A stretch of DNA of 64,000 nucleotides from JANMDS01 sp031430575 (GTDB lineage: Bacteria > Pseudomonadota > Gammaproteobacteria > Burkholderiales > Casimicrobiaceae), in NCBI GenBank assembly GCA_031430575.1, contig JANPBT010000041.1, positions 41,667 through 105,666 on the forward strand. The letters run 5' to 3'. The notes under the pieces are model-generated. The model was not told where the DNA came from. It did no database searches and saw nothing but the letters and a program-made list of their open reading frames with translations. This document shows, piece after piece, positions 1 to 8,166 of this stretch; position 1 is the stretch's first letter; every line of letters begins with the position of its first letter. The translations under genes and the position numbers were made by a program.

Positions 1-1065
1 CACTTCATAGGTGCCAGCGCGTACGGTGTTTTGTAACGATCCCTCCACGTCGAAGTGTAGCTTTAATCGCTCGCGAATGTTGCCAACAGCCATATTGTTA
101 CCCCGGCTGCGATGCTGATTGCTCGCGCCAAGGAAGGGATTACTCACCACCATTGTCAGCTGGTCGCGACGCGAGAAGATATTGATGACCACATCCCCGC
201 CTTTCGCGGCCGGCTCGATCCCGTGATAAACCGCGTTTTCGAGCAACGGCTGCAAGATCAGCGGCGGCACGAGCGCATCTTGGGGCATATTATCAACGTA
301 CCATTTCACCCGCAGGCGCTCATTAAGCCGCATTTTTTCTAACGTCAGATATTGCGATGCGAGCGTGACTTCCTCAGAAAGCAAGGTTAGCTCCCGGTTA
401 TCTTTCATGAGCGCGCGATAGAGATCGGCCAAATCGAGAAGTGCCGTTTCTGCCTTGCGCGGCTCGCTGCGCACCATCGAGGCGACCGCATTTAAGCTGT
501 TGAACAAAAAATGCGGCCTGATCCGCGCCTGCAAGGCTTGCAGCCGGGCAATATCAAATGCGGGGGATTTCGCCCGGGTCTCCAAAGCCAAATAACCCCA
601 AAGGCCAAGGCCGCCGAGCAGCATCACCAGCGCCGATTCAATGTATTGCGGATCGGGCTCAAAACGCGTGCGCACGATTGTGATCGCGATGCCCACCAGC
701 AGACTGAACGCAACCACCCACGCGAGTGGCCAGCGGGTCAGCCAGCGCGCGCCAGCGGCGAGCACAGCGATTGTCATGAACATTACGGGCGCGACGATTC
801 CAATCAGGCGCACGGTCTCGCCAACGACGTCGGCCAAGGGAACGCGGGTCAGCGCGAGAAAGAGCGCACCGGCGCAGACCAAGCCGAGGAGACGCAAAAG
901 GATGCCCAAACTGCGGAAATCGGGCACACCTGCGCGAGGGCGCTCCGCTATACTGCTTTGCGTATTTCTCGTCGCGTCGCCGGTAAATTTGTGTGGTTGG
1001 CGCGCCCGTCCCACCACCCGGCTCGCAAGCAGGTTTATCCGAATCGCGCGGCGCTTTGGTTTCAT
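1..1065 (-). CDS. LytS/AlgZ-type sensor histidine kinase, partial
   Basis: Membrane sensor kinase of the LytS/AlgZ class; it phosphorylates a LytTR-type response regulator, which should lie outside the window. Reading the minus strand gives hydrophobic segments at about residues 55-165, then the His-kinase box RPHFLFNSLN with phospho-acceptor His near residue 185. The ATP-binding N box PPLILQPLLENAVYHG follows near residue 276. The frame is still open at base 1, so only the last residues are missing. The ATG at 1065 sits 4 bp from the argH start and lacks a visible ribosome site. A GTG at 927 (before VPDFRSLG, the usual N-terminus of this family) is a good alternative. Family assignment is secure; the start is not. 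Confidence 0.85.
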   Translation of the reverse strand, partial: MKPKRRAIRINLLASRVVGRARQPHKFTGDATRNTQSSIAERPRAGVPDFRSLGILLRLLGLVCAGALFLALTRVPLADVVGETVRLIGIVAPVMFMTIAVLAAGARWLTRWPLAWVVAFSLLVGIAITIVRTRFEPDPQYIESALVMLLGGLGLWGYLALETRAKSPAFDIARLQALQARIRPHFLFNSLNAVASMVRSEPRKAETALLDLADLYRALMKDNRELTLLSEEVTLASQYLTLEKMRLNERLRVKWYVDNMPQDALVPPLILQPLLENAVYHGIEPAAKGGDVVINIFSRRDQLTMVVSNPFLGASNQHRSRGNNMAVGNIRERLKLHFDVEGSLQNTVRAGTYEV

Positions 1066-1068
1066 CCG

Positions 1069-2466
1069 ATGAACTATAACCCTTTACAACACAAAGACGC
1101 TGGCTGGTCTGGTCGATTCGCCGAGCCGATGTCAGCGCTTACGCAACGCTACACCTCTTCGATTAGCTTTGACTGGAAGCTCTGGCGATTTGACATTCAG
1201 GGCTCGCTCGCACACGCCAAGATGCTGGCCAAAGTCGGCGTCATTACCGAGAATGATCTCAAAGCGATCGAGGGCGGCATGGCGCAAATTTCGCAAGAAA
1301 TTGAAGCTGGCACTTTCGATTTCAAACTCGAGCTAGAAGATATCCACCTCAATATTGAAAAGCGACTCACCGATTTGATCGGCGACGCTGGCAAACGCCT
1401 GCATACGGGGCGCTCACGCAATGACCAAGTAGCGCTCGACGTGCGGCTCTACGCCCGAACGTCGATTGATGAAATTGGTGCACTCATCAAAGCAACTCAA
1501 AAAGCATTTGTCGGTCTCGCCGATGATCACGCTGATACGATTTTGCCGGGTTACACCCATATGCAAGTGGCGATGCCGGTCACTTTCGGCCACCATCTGC
1601 TGGCATACGTTGAAATGCTTGCGCGCGATGCTGCCCGCTTTGCAGATGCGCGCGCGCGCGTCAACGTGCTCCCGCTGGGCGCTGCCGCGCTTGCTGGGAC
1701 GACCTTTCCAATCGATCGCGCTTTTGTGGCTGCGCAATTAGGCTTTGATGCTGTCGCGCAAAATTCACTTGATGCCGTGAGCGACCGAGATTTTGTGATC
1801 GAAACGATCAACGCTGCGGCGATGCTCATGACCCACCTCTCGCGATTCGCAGAGGAAATGGTCTGGTGGATGAATCCGCGTTTCGCCTTCATTGCGCTCC
1901 CAGATCGCTTTTGCACCGGCTCGTCGATCATGCCCCAAAAGAAAAACCCTGATGTTGCCGAGCTCATTCGAGGCAAAGTGGGTCGCGTAAATGGTCATCT
2001 CGTGGCCATGCTTACACTCATGAAGGCGCAGCCACTGGCCTACAACAAAGACAATCAAGAAGATAAAGAGCCACTTTTCGATACGATTGAAACGGTTGCT
2101 GATACGCTACGGATCATGGCCGAAATGGTCGCTGGTATCGATGTTAACAAAACCAATATGCGCAATGCAGCGCGCGAAGGCTTTGCGACCGCAACCGACT
2201 TAGCAGACTATCTCGTTCGCAAGGGCATGCCATTTCGCGAGGCGCACGAAGTCGTCGCGCGGGCGGTGCGTGTCGCCGAAAGTGAAGGCAAAGATTTAGT
2301 TGAGCTTTCATTGGCTAAATTGCAAGAATTTTCGCCGCAGATCTGCGATGATGTGTTCGCTTGCCTCACGCTTGAAGGCTCAGTCAACGCCCGCGATCAT
2401 ATTGGTGGCACCGCGCCCGCGCAAGTGCGCGCACAAATCGCGGCGTGGCGCGCAAAACTCGCATGA
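1069..2466 (+). CDS. argH: argininosuccinate lyase
   Basis: Cytosolic enzyme that splits argininosuccinate into arginine and fumarate, the last step of arginine synthesis. The 465-residue product has the family length. Visible motifs: HTGRSRNDQVA near residue 113, GYTHMQVAMP near 161, and the fumarase/lyase signature GSSIMPQKKNPD near 284-295 with the mobile-loop serine. The ATG at 1069 gives the usual N-terminus (GWSGRFAEPMSALTQRYTSS). The open frame continues upstream to 511, but that part is antisense to the sensor kinase and is not coding. It is divergent from the kinase and translationally coupled to the next gene. Confidence 0.97.
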   Translation: MNYNPLQHKDAGWSGRFAEPMSALTQRYTSSISFDWKLWRFDIQGSLAHAKMLAKVGVITENDLKAIEGGMAQISQEIEAGTFDFKLELEDIHLNIEKRLTDLIGDAGKRLHTGRSRNDQVALDVRLYARTSIDEIGALIKATQKAFVGLADDHADTILPGYTHMQVAMPVTFGHHLLAYVEMLARDAARFADARARVNVLPLGAAALAGTTFPIDRAFVAAQLGFDAVAQNSLDAVSDRDFVIETINAAAMLMTHLSRFAEEMVWWMNPRFAFIALPDRFCTGSSIMPQKKNPDVAELIRGKVGRVNGHLVAMLTLMKAQPLAYNKDNQEDKEPLFDTIETVADTLRIMAEMVAGIDVNKTNMRNAAREGFATATDLADYLVRKGMPFREAHEVVARAVRVAESEGKDLVELSLAKLQEFSPQICDDVFACLTLEGSVNARDHIGGTAPAQVRAQIAAWRAKLA

Positions 2467-2723
2467 CGCCGCTGCAAGACGCACTGGGGCTCATGGCCGG
2501 AACGCTAACGACAGTTTCATTTGTGCCGCAGGTTTGGCGCATCTGGAAAACGAAATCGGCGCGTGATATTTCGTGGGGCATGTTTATCATCTTTGCGTTG
2601 GGCAACGTCCTCTGGTTTGGCTATGGCGTCACTCTGAATGCGATGCCAATCTTAGTCTCGTCGGGTGTCACCCTCGCGCTGGCGGTTATCATCATGCTGA
2701 TGAAGTGGAAGTATCGCGATTAG
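2463..2723 (+). CDS. SemiSWEET/PQ-loop sugar transporter
   Basis: Small membrane protein of 86 residues with three predicted helices and one PQ-loop motif (FVPQVW, residues 20-25). This is the architecture of bacterial SemiSWEETs, which dimerise to carry sugars across the inner membrane. The ATG at 2463 overlaps the argH stop as ATGA, implying translational coupling. An ATG at 2445 would add six residues inside argH and is less likely. The substrate cannot be read from sequence, and the link to arginine synthesis is positional only. Confidence 0.85.
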   Translation: MTPLQDALGLMAGTLTTVSFVPQVWRIWKTKSARDISWGMFIIFALGNVLWFGYGVTLNAMPILVSSGVTLALAVIIMLMKWKYRD

Positions 2724-2771
2724 GGCGTTTCTCCGGGCGATTTGCACGTAAATGTAACGATTCTGCCGCCA

Positions 2772-2789
2772 ATACCTGCGGCGCAGTTT
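2772..2789 (-). repeat. CTGCGCCGCAG motif, reverse copy
   Basis: Exact core at 2776-2786, 20 bp upstream of the hydroxyacid dehydrogenase start and just before its AGGAG ribosome site, so it would lie in the mRNA leader. Confidence 0.9.
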
Positions 2790-2805
2790 TAGGAGATTTT
2801 TACCA

Positions 2806-3678
2806 ATGAAATTAGCATTTTTAGGTTTGGGCGTCATGGGCTACCCGATGGCCGCGCATTTGGCAAAAGCCGGGCACAGCGTACGCGTATACAACCGCTC
2901 GGCGGCGAAGGCTGACCAATGGGCTGCGCAGCATGCAGCTGGGGCCGCATCAGCAACGGGCGCGACACCAAAGCAAGCCGTGGCCGATGCCGATATCGTG
3001 CTCATGTGCGTCGGCAACGATGACGATGTGCGCTCGGTGGTTTATGGCGAAAACGGCGCGCTCGCCGGTATGAAAAAAGGCGCAACGCTTGTCGATCACA
3101 CGACTGCGTCCGCCGATCTCGCGCGCGAGCTGGGCGATGCTTGCGCAAAAGCAGGTGTGCAATTTTTAGATGCACCCGTCTCGGGCGGACAAGCGGGTGC
3201 TGAAAATGGCAAGCTCACCATCATGGTCGGGGGCGCACAGACCACATTTAGCGCCGCTGAAGCAGTGCTCGCGACTTACGCGCGGGCAGTCACGCTGATG
3301 GGCGGCGTCGGCGCTGGGCAACTCACCAAAATGGTTAATCAAATTTGTATCGCAGGCTTAGTGCAAGGCTTGAGCGAGGGGCTTAACTTTGCATCAAAAG
3401 CGGGGCTCGACGCTGATTTAGTCGTCGATGTGATCAGCAAAGGCGCGGCTCAGAGCTGGCAAATGGAAAACCGCGGCAAAACGATGAATGCCGACAAATT
3501 TGATTTCGGTTTCGCGGTAGATTGGATGCGTAAAGACCTGCGCATTTGCTTGGACGAAGCCCGCCGCAATGGCGCTGCGCTTCCAATTACTTCCGTTGTC
3601 GATCAGCAATATGCGCGCGTTCAAGCGATGGCAGGTGGCCGCTGGGATACTTCTTCGCTGATTCGAGCGCTTAAATAA
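2806..3678 (+). CDS. NAD(P)-dependent beta-hydroxyacid dehydrogenase (HIBADH family)
   Basis: Soluble oxidoreductase of the 3-hydroxyisobutyrate dehydrogenase/tartronate semialdehyde reductase family, 290 residues. The N-terminal Rossmann fold shows GLGVMGYPMA (residues 7-16). The substrate signature DAPVSGGQAGAENG lies near residue 121, and the catalytic lysine is Lys175 in GQLTKMVNQ. The C-terminal half is the helical dimerisation domain. Start ATG at 2806 follows a TAGGAGA ribosome site. The substrate (hydroxyisobutyrate, glycerate or related) cannot be fixed from sequence. The gene ends at a hairpin made of two inverted repeat copies. Confidence 0.9.
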   Translation: MKLAFLGLGVMGYPMAAHLAKAGHSVRVYNRSAAKADQWAAQHAAGAASATGATPKQAVADADIVLMCVGNDDDVRSVVYGENGALAGMKKGATLVDHTTASADLARELGDACAKAGVQFLDAPVSGGQAGAENGKLTIMVGGAQTTFSAAEAVLATYARAVTLMGGVGAGQLTKMVNQICIAGLVQGLSEGLNFASKAGLDADLVVDVISKGAAQSWQMENRGKTMNADKFDFGFAVDWMRKDLRICLDEARRNGAALPITSVVDQQYARVQAMAGGRWDTSSLIRALK

Positions 3679-3734
3679 AAAGCAAAAAGCGATAGGGAGC
3701 AGCAGATTTGCTCCTTTTTCAACGAAAAATGATG

Positions 3735-3776
3735 AAAACTGCGCCGCAGGTATGGCAATACCTGCGGCGCAGTTTT
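3735..3776. terminator. inverted pair of CTGCGCCGCAG motifs, bidirectional terminator
   Basis: Forward copy (core 3739-3749) and reverse copy (core 3762-3772) make a perfect 19-bp stem with a 4-nt GGCA loop. The flanking A and T runs serve both strands. It sits between the convergent dehydrogenase and OsmC genes. Confidence 0.85.
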
Positions 3777-3811
3777 TACTTTTTTAGGCTCGCGCAGTGC
3801 AAATCAACGCC

Positions 3812-4231
3812 TTAATCAAGCGATTTCAGATCGATTTCAAAGCTGATCTCTGCCGATTTTGCGAGCATAATTGTTGCAGAGCAATATTTTTCTTTAGACA
3901 ATTTCACCGCTTGTTCAACCTTGCTGGGATCAAGTTGTCGACCCGAAACGCGATAAACAAAGTGAATTTTTGTAAAAATCTTGGGATCAATGTCTGCACG
4001 CTCCGCGCGCGCATCGACCTGAACATCAACAATTTCTTGCCGCATTTTCTTCAAAATCGAGACGACGTCAAAAGCAGAGCATGCCGCAGTGCCACTGAGC
4101 ACCATTTCCATAGGTCGCATTCCAGAATTACGCCCGCCATATTCTGGCGCACCATCTAGCACGACCGCATGGCCAGAGCCTGACTCTGCCACAAATTGCA
4201 CACCGTTTGTCCACAAAACTGACACGTTCAT
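3812..4231 (-). CDS. OsmC/Ohr-family peroxidase-like protein
   Basis: OsmC-family protein of 139 residues; members reduce organic hydroperoxides with two redox cysteines. The two cysteines are visible as Cys51 (SGTAACSAFDVV) and Cys117 (EKYCSATIM), in the usual context and spacing. The start was set at 4231 (MNVSVLWTNGV), the conserved N-terminus; the frame stays open to 4294. The shorter YhfA-like subgroup is the likely placement, so the exact substrate is unknown. It is a stand-alone gene facing the dehydrogenase across a shared terminator. Confidence 0.88.
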   Translation of the reverse strand: MNVSVLWTNGVQFVAESGSGHAVVLDGAPEYGGRNSGMRPMEMVLSGTAACSAFDVVSILKKMRQEIVDVQVDARAERADIDPKIFTKIHFVYRVSGRQLDPSKVEQAVKLSKEKYCSATIMLAKSAEISFEIDLKSLD

Positions 4232-4296
4232 CGAAAATATCCATTTCTCATAAAATTCCACTTGCATTGTGCGCTGCAACAGTCCATACTCCAATT

Positions 4297-4395
4297 GTTG
4301 GTGGCAATCTTAATGAATACCGCTAACAAGTCTGCGTCTCCTCCTCCTTGATTGCAAGACTTTTTTAGGCGAACCCTCACCGGTTCGCCTTTTTC
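4297..4395 (+). ncRNA. candidate small RNA with anti-Shine-Dalgarno loop
   Basis: Two hairpins on the plus strand with no coding gene before them. The first has stem AAGTCT (4328-4333)/AGACTT (4357-4362), extended by a bulged GC/GC step; its loop carries the CU-rich run TCTCCTCCTCCTT (4337-4349), complementary to AGGAGG ribosome sites. The second is a 9-bp stem (4367-4375/4382-4390) followed by T-rich sequence, a textbook intrinsic terminator. A weak promoter (TTGCAT 4262, CATACT 4285, 17-bp spacer) would place the 5' end near 4297. Loops of this type occur in known CU-rich trans-acting sRNAs. Expression is inferred. Confidence 0.5.
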
Positions 4396-4438
4396 TTTTT
4401 GGTGCGTCAATCGTTGCCCAAAGATACGGCGCGAGCAG

Positions 4439-4468
4439 TTGACGCCGCACGCAAAAAAAGGTTAGAAT
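4439..4468 (+). promoter_or_regulatory. sigma-70 promoter of rplM-rpsI
   Basis: TTGACG (4439-4444) and TAGAAT (4463-4468) are separated by 18 bp, each one mismatch from consensus. The predicted start near 4475 leaves a leader of about 100 nt before rplM. Confidence 0.65.
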
Positions 4469-4577
4469 AGCAATCTTTTCGCCGGTCGCATACGTTCGCG
4501 CAAGCACTTTCGCAACGTCTTTGATGTCTCCTAGCCATCTCCGCGCACCGCACTTTCGCAGTAAAACGAGAATTCAC

Positions 4578-5006
4578 ATGAAAACCTATTCTGCAAAAGC
4601 TGCAGATGTGCAGCACGATTGGTACGTGGTTGACGCGTCACAAAAAGTGTTGGGCCGTCTGGCTTCGCAAATTGCGCTCCGCTTGCGCGGTAAGCATAAA
4701 GCAACTTTTACCCCACACATGGATATGGGCGATTTTATTGTAGTGACCAATGTGGAAAAAATCCGCGTCACGGGCGATAAGGGCGAGCAAAAAATGTATC
4801 ATCGCCACTCGACATACCCGGGCGGAATCACCTCGTTTACATTTAATAAATTACAAGATAAGTTTCCTGATCGCGTCTTGAAGATGGCAGTCAAGGGCAT
4901 GTTGCCAAAAGGCCCACTGGGCTACGCAATGCTTAAGAAGCTCAAGATTTACACTGGCACCTCGCACCCGCATGGCGCACAGCAACCCAAGGTGTTGGAG
5001 GTTTAA
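4578..5006 (+). CDS. rplM: 50S ribosomal protein L13
   Basis: Structural protein of the large ribosomal subunit, 142 residues, full family length. It starts MKTYSAKAADVQHDWYVVDA and carries the conserved VLGRLAS segment and GMLPKGPLGYAML near residues 110-122. Start ATG 4578 was chosen because it gives the standard N-terminus; the frame is open from 4521. It forms the usual two-gene operon with rpsI, whose ribosome site GGAGG lies in the last codons of rplM. Its own promoter lies about 110 bp upstream. Confidence 0.98.
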   Translation: MKTYSAKAADVQHDWYVVDASQKVLGRLASQIALRLRGKHKATFTPHMDMGDFIVVTNVEKIRVTGDKGEQKMYHRHSTYPGGITSFTFNKLQDKFPDRVLKMAVKGMLPKGPLGYAMLKKLKIYTGTSHPHGAQQPKVLEV

Positions 5007-5399
5007 ATGATTGGTAGCTTTTATTACGGTACGGGTCGTCGCAAAGCTGCGGTCGCACGCGTGTTCCTCAAAGCGGGCTCTGGCAAGATTGTCGTCAATG
5101 GCAAACCTGTAGATGAGTTTTTTAGCCGTGAGACTGGTCGTATGATTGTGCGGCAGCCCCTCGTGTTGACCAACAACAAAGACAACCTCGATATCATGGT
5201 TAACGTCGCTGGCGGCGGTGAATCAGGTCAAGCAGGTGCCGTGCGTCACGGCATTACCCGCGCACTGATCGAATACAGCGCAGAATTAAAACCTACGCTC
5301 AAGTCAGCGGGTTTGGTCACACGTGATGCGCGTGAGGTGGAACGTAAGAAAGTCGGCTTCCGCAAAGCGCGCCGTCGTAAACAGTTCTCGAAGCGCTAA
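5007..5399 (+). CDS. rpsI: 30S ribosomal protein S9
   Basis: Small-subunit ribosomal protein of 130 residues. It opens YYGTGRRKAAVARVFL and ends with the basic tail KARRRKQFSKR, whose terminal Lys-Arg reaches the P-site tRNA in known structures. The ATG follows the rplM stop directly, with no gap, so the pair is translationally coupled. A short GC hairpin with seven Ts follows at 5454-5480. Confidence 0.98.
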   Translation: MIGSFYYGTGRRKAAVARVFLKAGSGKIVVNGKPVDEFFSRETGRMIVRQPLVLTNNKDNLDIMVNVAGGGESGQAGAVRHGITRALIEYSAELKPTLKSAGLVTRDAREVERKKVGFRKARRRKQFSKR

Positions 5400-5453
5400 T
5401 CAGCGAGCTCGGTTCGGGTGCAAACCCAGATCGGGCAATTGGATGTCAAAATT

Positions 5454-5480
5454 GGGTCTCTTCGTTGCGGCCCTTTTTTT
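5454..5480 (+). terminator. intrinsic terminator after rpsI
   Basis: Stem GGGTC (5454-5458)/GGCCC (5469-5473) with one G-U pair, followed by seven Ts. The stem is short, so confidence is moderate. Confidence 0.5.
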
Positions 5481-5547
5481 CAAATTGTCTAGCATTTAGG
5501 CTTTACAATGCATCGTGCGGTCTTAAACAGACAGCTCAAGTTGCATA

Positions 5548-5565
5548 ATTCTGCGCCGCAGGTAT
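5548..5565 (+). repeat. CTGCGCCGCAG motif, forward copy
   Basis: Exact core at 5551-5561 with GTAT on the 3' side. Single copy in the rpsI-DUF6776 gap, about 90 bp before the next start. Confidence 0.9.
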
Positions 5566-5647
5566 GCACTTTTCAGCGGCGGTGAAGTCCTACCTCGAGT
5601 CTGTTTTGGCTCACTATTGAAAAAGGTTTGTCTCTGACTCGTTACTG

Positions 5648-6397
5648 ATGATCAAAAGAGTCCAAAAATCATTAAAAAAACGTTTTGGTCACTCAGCGCC
5701 AAGGCTAACTGTGCGTGCGCACATGCCAATGCGCTGGAAGCTTGGGATCGCCGGCGGAATCTTCGCGATGATCGGCGCTATGATTTGGAGCGGTTTTGAT
5801 TACGGTCGAATCTTAGCGGGATTCAACGTTGGCAAGATCGAAGAAGAGCGGCAAACGCTACAGTCCGAGCTTGTGCGCCTCACTGAGGCCAATGCCACGC
5901 TGAGCACCCAAAACGTCGATCTCAGCAACGAAGCGAAGATCGCGATGGGGGCAAAAGATTCACTTTCGCAACAACTTGTTGGGTTGCAAACGGAAGTGAC
6001 CCAACTGCGCGAGGAGGTTTCGTTCTTCCAAAAGCTCACCGCAGGCACAGTCAAAGATGGTGCACTCGCGGTACAAAAGCTACAAATCCAACGCGACCCA
6101 ACTGGCGATACGTGGCATGTACGCGCTTTGGTCACGCAAGGCGGGACGGGAAACGGCGAATTCAAAGGCAATCTTCAGCTCGCGGTCAACGTCACCGTAG
6201 ACGGGAAACGGGTTAATATCAATTTGCCTGATGAGCAGAAAGAAACTGCAGATTCCCTTAAACTAATATTTAAGAATTATCAGCGGGTTGAAGCGGTGTT
6301 TCGTATTCCGCCCGGTGGCGTAGTCAAGTCGGTGCAGGCTAAGATTATGGAGCGCGGCGGGAATTCCGCCCGCGCCCAACTCACCGTCGATTTGTAG
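5648..6397 (+). CDS. DUF6776-like single-pass membrane protein
   Basis: A 249-residue protein matching the betaproteobacterial DUF6776 pattern; its function is unknown. It has a basic N-terminus, one membrane helix at about residues 31-49, a long coiled coil at about 63-131 (heptads such as EEERQTLQSELVRLTEAN), then a beta-rich domain at about 140-249 expected in the periplasm. It lies 17 bp before the bactofilin gene, suggesting co-transcription and a possible envelope or cytoskeletal link. That link is inference from position. Confidence 0.75.
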   Translation: MIKRVQKSLKKRFGHSAPRLTVRAHMPMRWKLGIAGGIFAMIGAMIWSGFDYGRILAGFNVGKIEEERQTLQSELVRLTEANATLSTQNVDLSNEAKIAMGAKDSLSQQLVGLQTEVTQLREEVSFFQKLTAGTVKDGALAVQKLQIQRDPTGDTWHVRALVTQGGTGNGEFKGNLQLAVNVTVDGKRVNINLPDEQKETADSLKLIFKNYQRVEAVFRIPPGGVVKSVQAKIMERGGNSARAQLTVDL

Positions 6398-6414
6398 ACA
6401 TTGTGGAGGTGTAG

Positions 6415-6825
6415 ATGTTTGGTTCAAAAAAATCTGGGGCCTCGCAGGCGCGCATAGAAAGCCTCATTGGTTCTGGCACCCGCGTTGACGGTCATGTTAT
6501 TTTCTCAGGCGGGCTACGCATTGACGGCGTCGTTAACGGCAACGTGATTTCGGAAACCGACGCACCTTCCACGCTAGTCATTTCTGAAAAAGCAGTGATC
6601 TCTGGGGAAGTGCGTGTGGCGCATGTGGTGGTAAATGGTCAAGTCAATGGCCCGGTCCACGCAACATCGCTACTTGAATTGCAGGCAAATGCCCGCATAA
6701 CTGGAGATGTAGCGTATAAAACACTTGAGATGCAGTCTGGCGCTGTTGTTGAGGGGCGTTTGGTGCACATCGTGCAAGAATCCGCGCCCGTTGTTGAGTT
6801 AAAGCGAGTCGTTAACCACGATTGA
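6415..6825 (+). CDS. bactofilin
   Basis: Polymer-forming cytoskeletal protein of the bactofilin family (DUF583), 136 residues. After a short tail, ESLIGSGTRVDGHVIFSGGLRIDGVVNGNV begins the repetitive right-handed beta-helix with regularly spaced Gly and Val. The helix runs to about residue 115. Bactofilins assemble without nucleotides into membrane-associated filaments acting in cell shape or polarity. GGAGG precedes the ATG, and the gene follows the DUF6776 membrane protein closely, so that protein may be a membrane partner. Confidence 0.92.
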   Translation: MFGSKKSGASQARIESLIGSGTRVDGHVIFSGGLRIDGVVNGNVISETDAPSTLVISEKAVISGEVRVAHVVVNGQVNGPVHATSLLELQANARITGDVAYKTLEMQSGAVVEGRLVHIVQESAPVVELKRVVNHD

Positions 6826-6856
6826 CAACCCGCATCGAAATTGAAAGAGAAAATCC

Positions 6857-7207
6857 ATGAATGCAATGACCGAAATGCCCGCTCCGCTTCTTTTCACTGA
6901 TAACGCGGCTGCAAAAGTAAAAGCCCTCATTGAAGAAGAAGGCAACAATAATTTAAAGCTGCGCGTGTTTGTCTCAGGCGGCGGCTGCTCTGGCTTTAGC
7001 TACGGCTTTACGTTTGATGAAGATGTTGCTGAAGACGATACCGCGATGACCAAAGAAGGTGTCACGCTTTTGATCGACGCGATGAGCTACCAGTATCTGG
7101 TTGGCGCTGAAATTGATTACCAAGAAGGCTTGGAAGGCGCGCAATTCGTCATCAAAAACCCCAATGCGACCACCACGTGCGGTTGTGGCTCTTCGTTTAG
7201 CGTCTAA
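6857..7207 (+). CDS. erpA: iron-sulfur cluster insertion protein ErpA
   Basis: A-type Fe-S carrier that hands clusters to apoproteins such as the isoprenoid enzyme IspG; 116 residues. The three cluster-binding cysteines are visible: Cys44 in GGGCSGFSYG and Cys108/Cys110 in TTTCGCGSSF near the C-terminus. The N-terminus MNAMTEMPAPLLFTDNAAAKVKALIEEE is typical of betaproteobacterial ErpA. No isc or suf genes are adjacent. It ends at a strong bidirectional terminator shared with pssA, with one repeat copy 12 bp after the stop. Confidence 0.95.
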   Translation: MNAMTEMPAPLLFTDNAAAKVKALIEEEGNNNLKLRVFVSGGGCSGFSYGFTFDEDVAEDDTAMTKEGVTLLIDAMSYQYLVGAEIDYQEGLEGAQFVIKNPNATTTCGCGSSFSV

Positions 7208-7215
7208 AAGCGCGC

Positions 7216-7233
7216 AATCTGCGCCGCAGGTAT
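7216..7233 (+). repeat. CTGCGCCGCAG motif, forward copy
   Basis: Exact core at 7219-7229, starting 12 bp after the erpA stop and just before an ordinary intrinsic terminator. Confidence 0.9.
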
Positions 7234-7243
7234 TACTTTTTTT

Positions 7244-7277
7244 AAATAAAAAACGCGCGCCGGCGCGTTTTTTATTT
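7244..7277. terminator. bidirectional terminator between erpA and pssA
   Basis: Perfect 15-bp arms (7244-7258 and 7263-7277) around a GCCG loop, with GC at the apex and A/T runs outside. It serves both convergent genes. Confidence 0.9.
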
Positions 7278-7323
7278 TGCAGAGCGCAAACGCTGAGGGT
7301 GCGTAATGCGTACTTCTTAGTGC

Positions 7324-8154
7324 TTAGTGCTTAGGTGGAATTTCCGTTTTTTCGGCATGTGGGAGCGCGGGATCATCTGCAGCCGAAGGCGGGGCACCTT
7401 TGCCAAAGTTGATGGCGGAGTAAATATATCCAGAGAAGCTATACGCCAAAAATGCTGCGAAAAGGACGGTTGGCGGGTGAAGGCTTACCAGACCAAAAAT
7501 CAACACTAAGGCGGCAAGCGCGATAAAGGGCACGCTGCGTTTGAGATTAATCGTCTTAAAGCTAAAAAAACGCACCGTGGTTACCATTGATAATCCAGCA
7601 AAAAAAGTCATCGCAAGTGCCCACCATTTAACTTCGGGCCCTTCAAACCCCCACTCCGTACAAATCCAAATAAATCCAGCCATCAATGCGGCTGCCGCAG
7701 GGCTTGGCAGCCCACTAAAAAAACGCTTATCGACAACGTTGATCTGGACATTGAAGCGCGCGAGCCGAAGCGCAGCACAGGCACAATAGACGAACGCAGC
7801 GACCATGCCCAGTTGCCGATAGCCAATCGCGCCAATCGACCATTCGTACATAATAATTGCAGGCGCTACGCCGAAGCTAACCATATCAGCAAGGCTATCG
7901 AGTTCTGCGCCAAATGCGCTTTGGGTATTGGTCATCCTCGCCACGCGCCCATCGAGGCTATCGAGCACCATCGCTACGAAAACCATCACGCATGCCGCCT
8001 CAAATCGGGCATTGATCGATAGCAGCACCGCATAAAAGCCAAAAAACAAATTTGCAAGCGTGAAGAGATTGGGCAACAAATAAATTCCACGACGACGCAC
8101 GCGCAATTTCGCCTCTGCGCGTTTCTCGCGTACGTTTCCGTCATCTTCACTCAT
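7324..8154 (-). CDS. pssA: CDP-diacylglycerol-serine O-phosphatidyltransferase
   Basis: Inner-membrane enzyme joining CDP-diacylglycerol and serine to make phosphatidylserine, precursor of phosphatidylethanolamine. The 276-residue product has several membrane helices and the CDP-alcohol phosphotransferase motif DGxxARx8Gx3Dx3D: Asp68, Gly69, Ala72, Arg73, Gly82, Asp86 and Asp90. It lies 12 bp downstream of psd on the same strand, so the two consecutive enzymes form one operon. The short C-terminal tail ends in EIPPKH. Confidence 0.96.
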   Translation of the reverse strand: MSEDDGNVREKRAEAKLRVRRRGIYLLPNLFTLANLFFGFYAVLLSINARFEAACVMVFVAMVLDSLDGRVARMTNTQSAFGAELDSLADMVSFGVAPAIIMYEWSIGAIGYRQLGMVAAFVYCACAALRLARFNVQINVVDKRFFSGLPSPAAAALMAGFIWICTEWGFEGPEVKWWALAMTFFAGLSMVTTVRFFSFKTINLKRSVPFIALAALVLIFGLVSLHPPTVLFAAFLAYSFSGYIYSAINFGKGAPPSAADDPALPHAEKTEIPPKH

Positions 8155-8166
8155 CGCTCTTCTCCT

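Larger units (their letters stand above)
4232..4577. other. intergenic region before rplM
   Basis: No protein gene is seen over 346 bp. It holds a candidate small RNA with its own terminator (4297-4395) and the rplM promoter (4439-4468), followed by an rplM leader of about 100 nt. Confidence 0.7.

Noticed and set aside
511..1068. 186-codon upstream extension of the argH frame
   Set aside because: It is antisense to the sensor kinase, rich in unlikely residues, and the family start lies at 1069.
7316..7335. Short tandem repeat of CTTAGTG at the pssA end
   Set aside because: Only two full units; too small to interpret.
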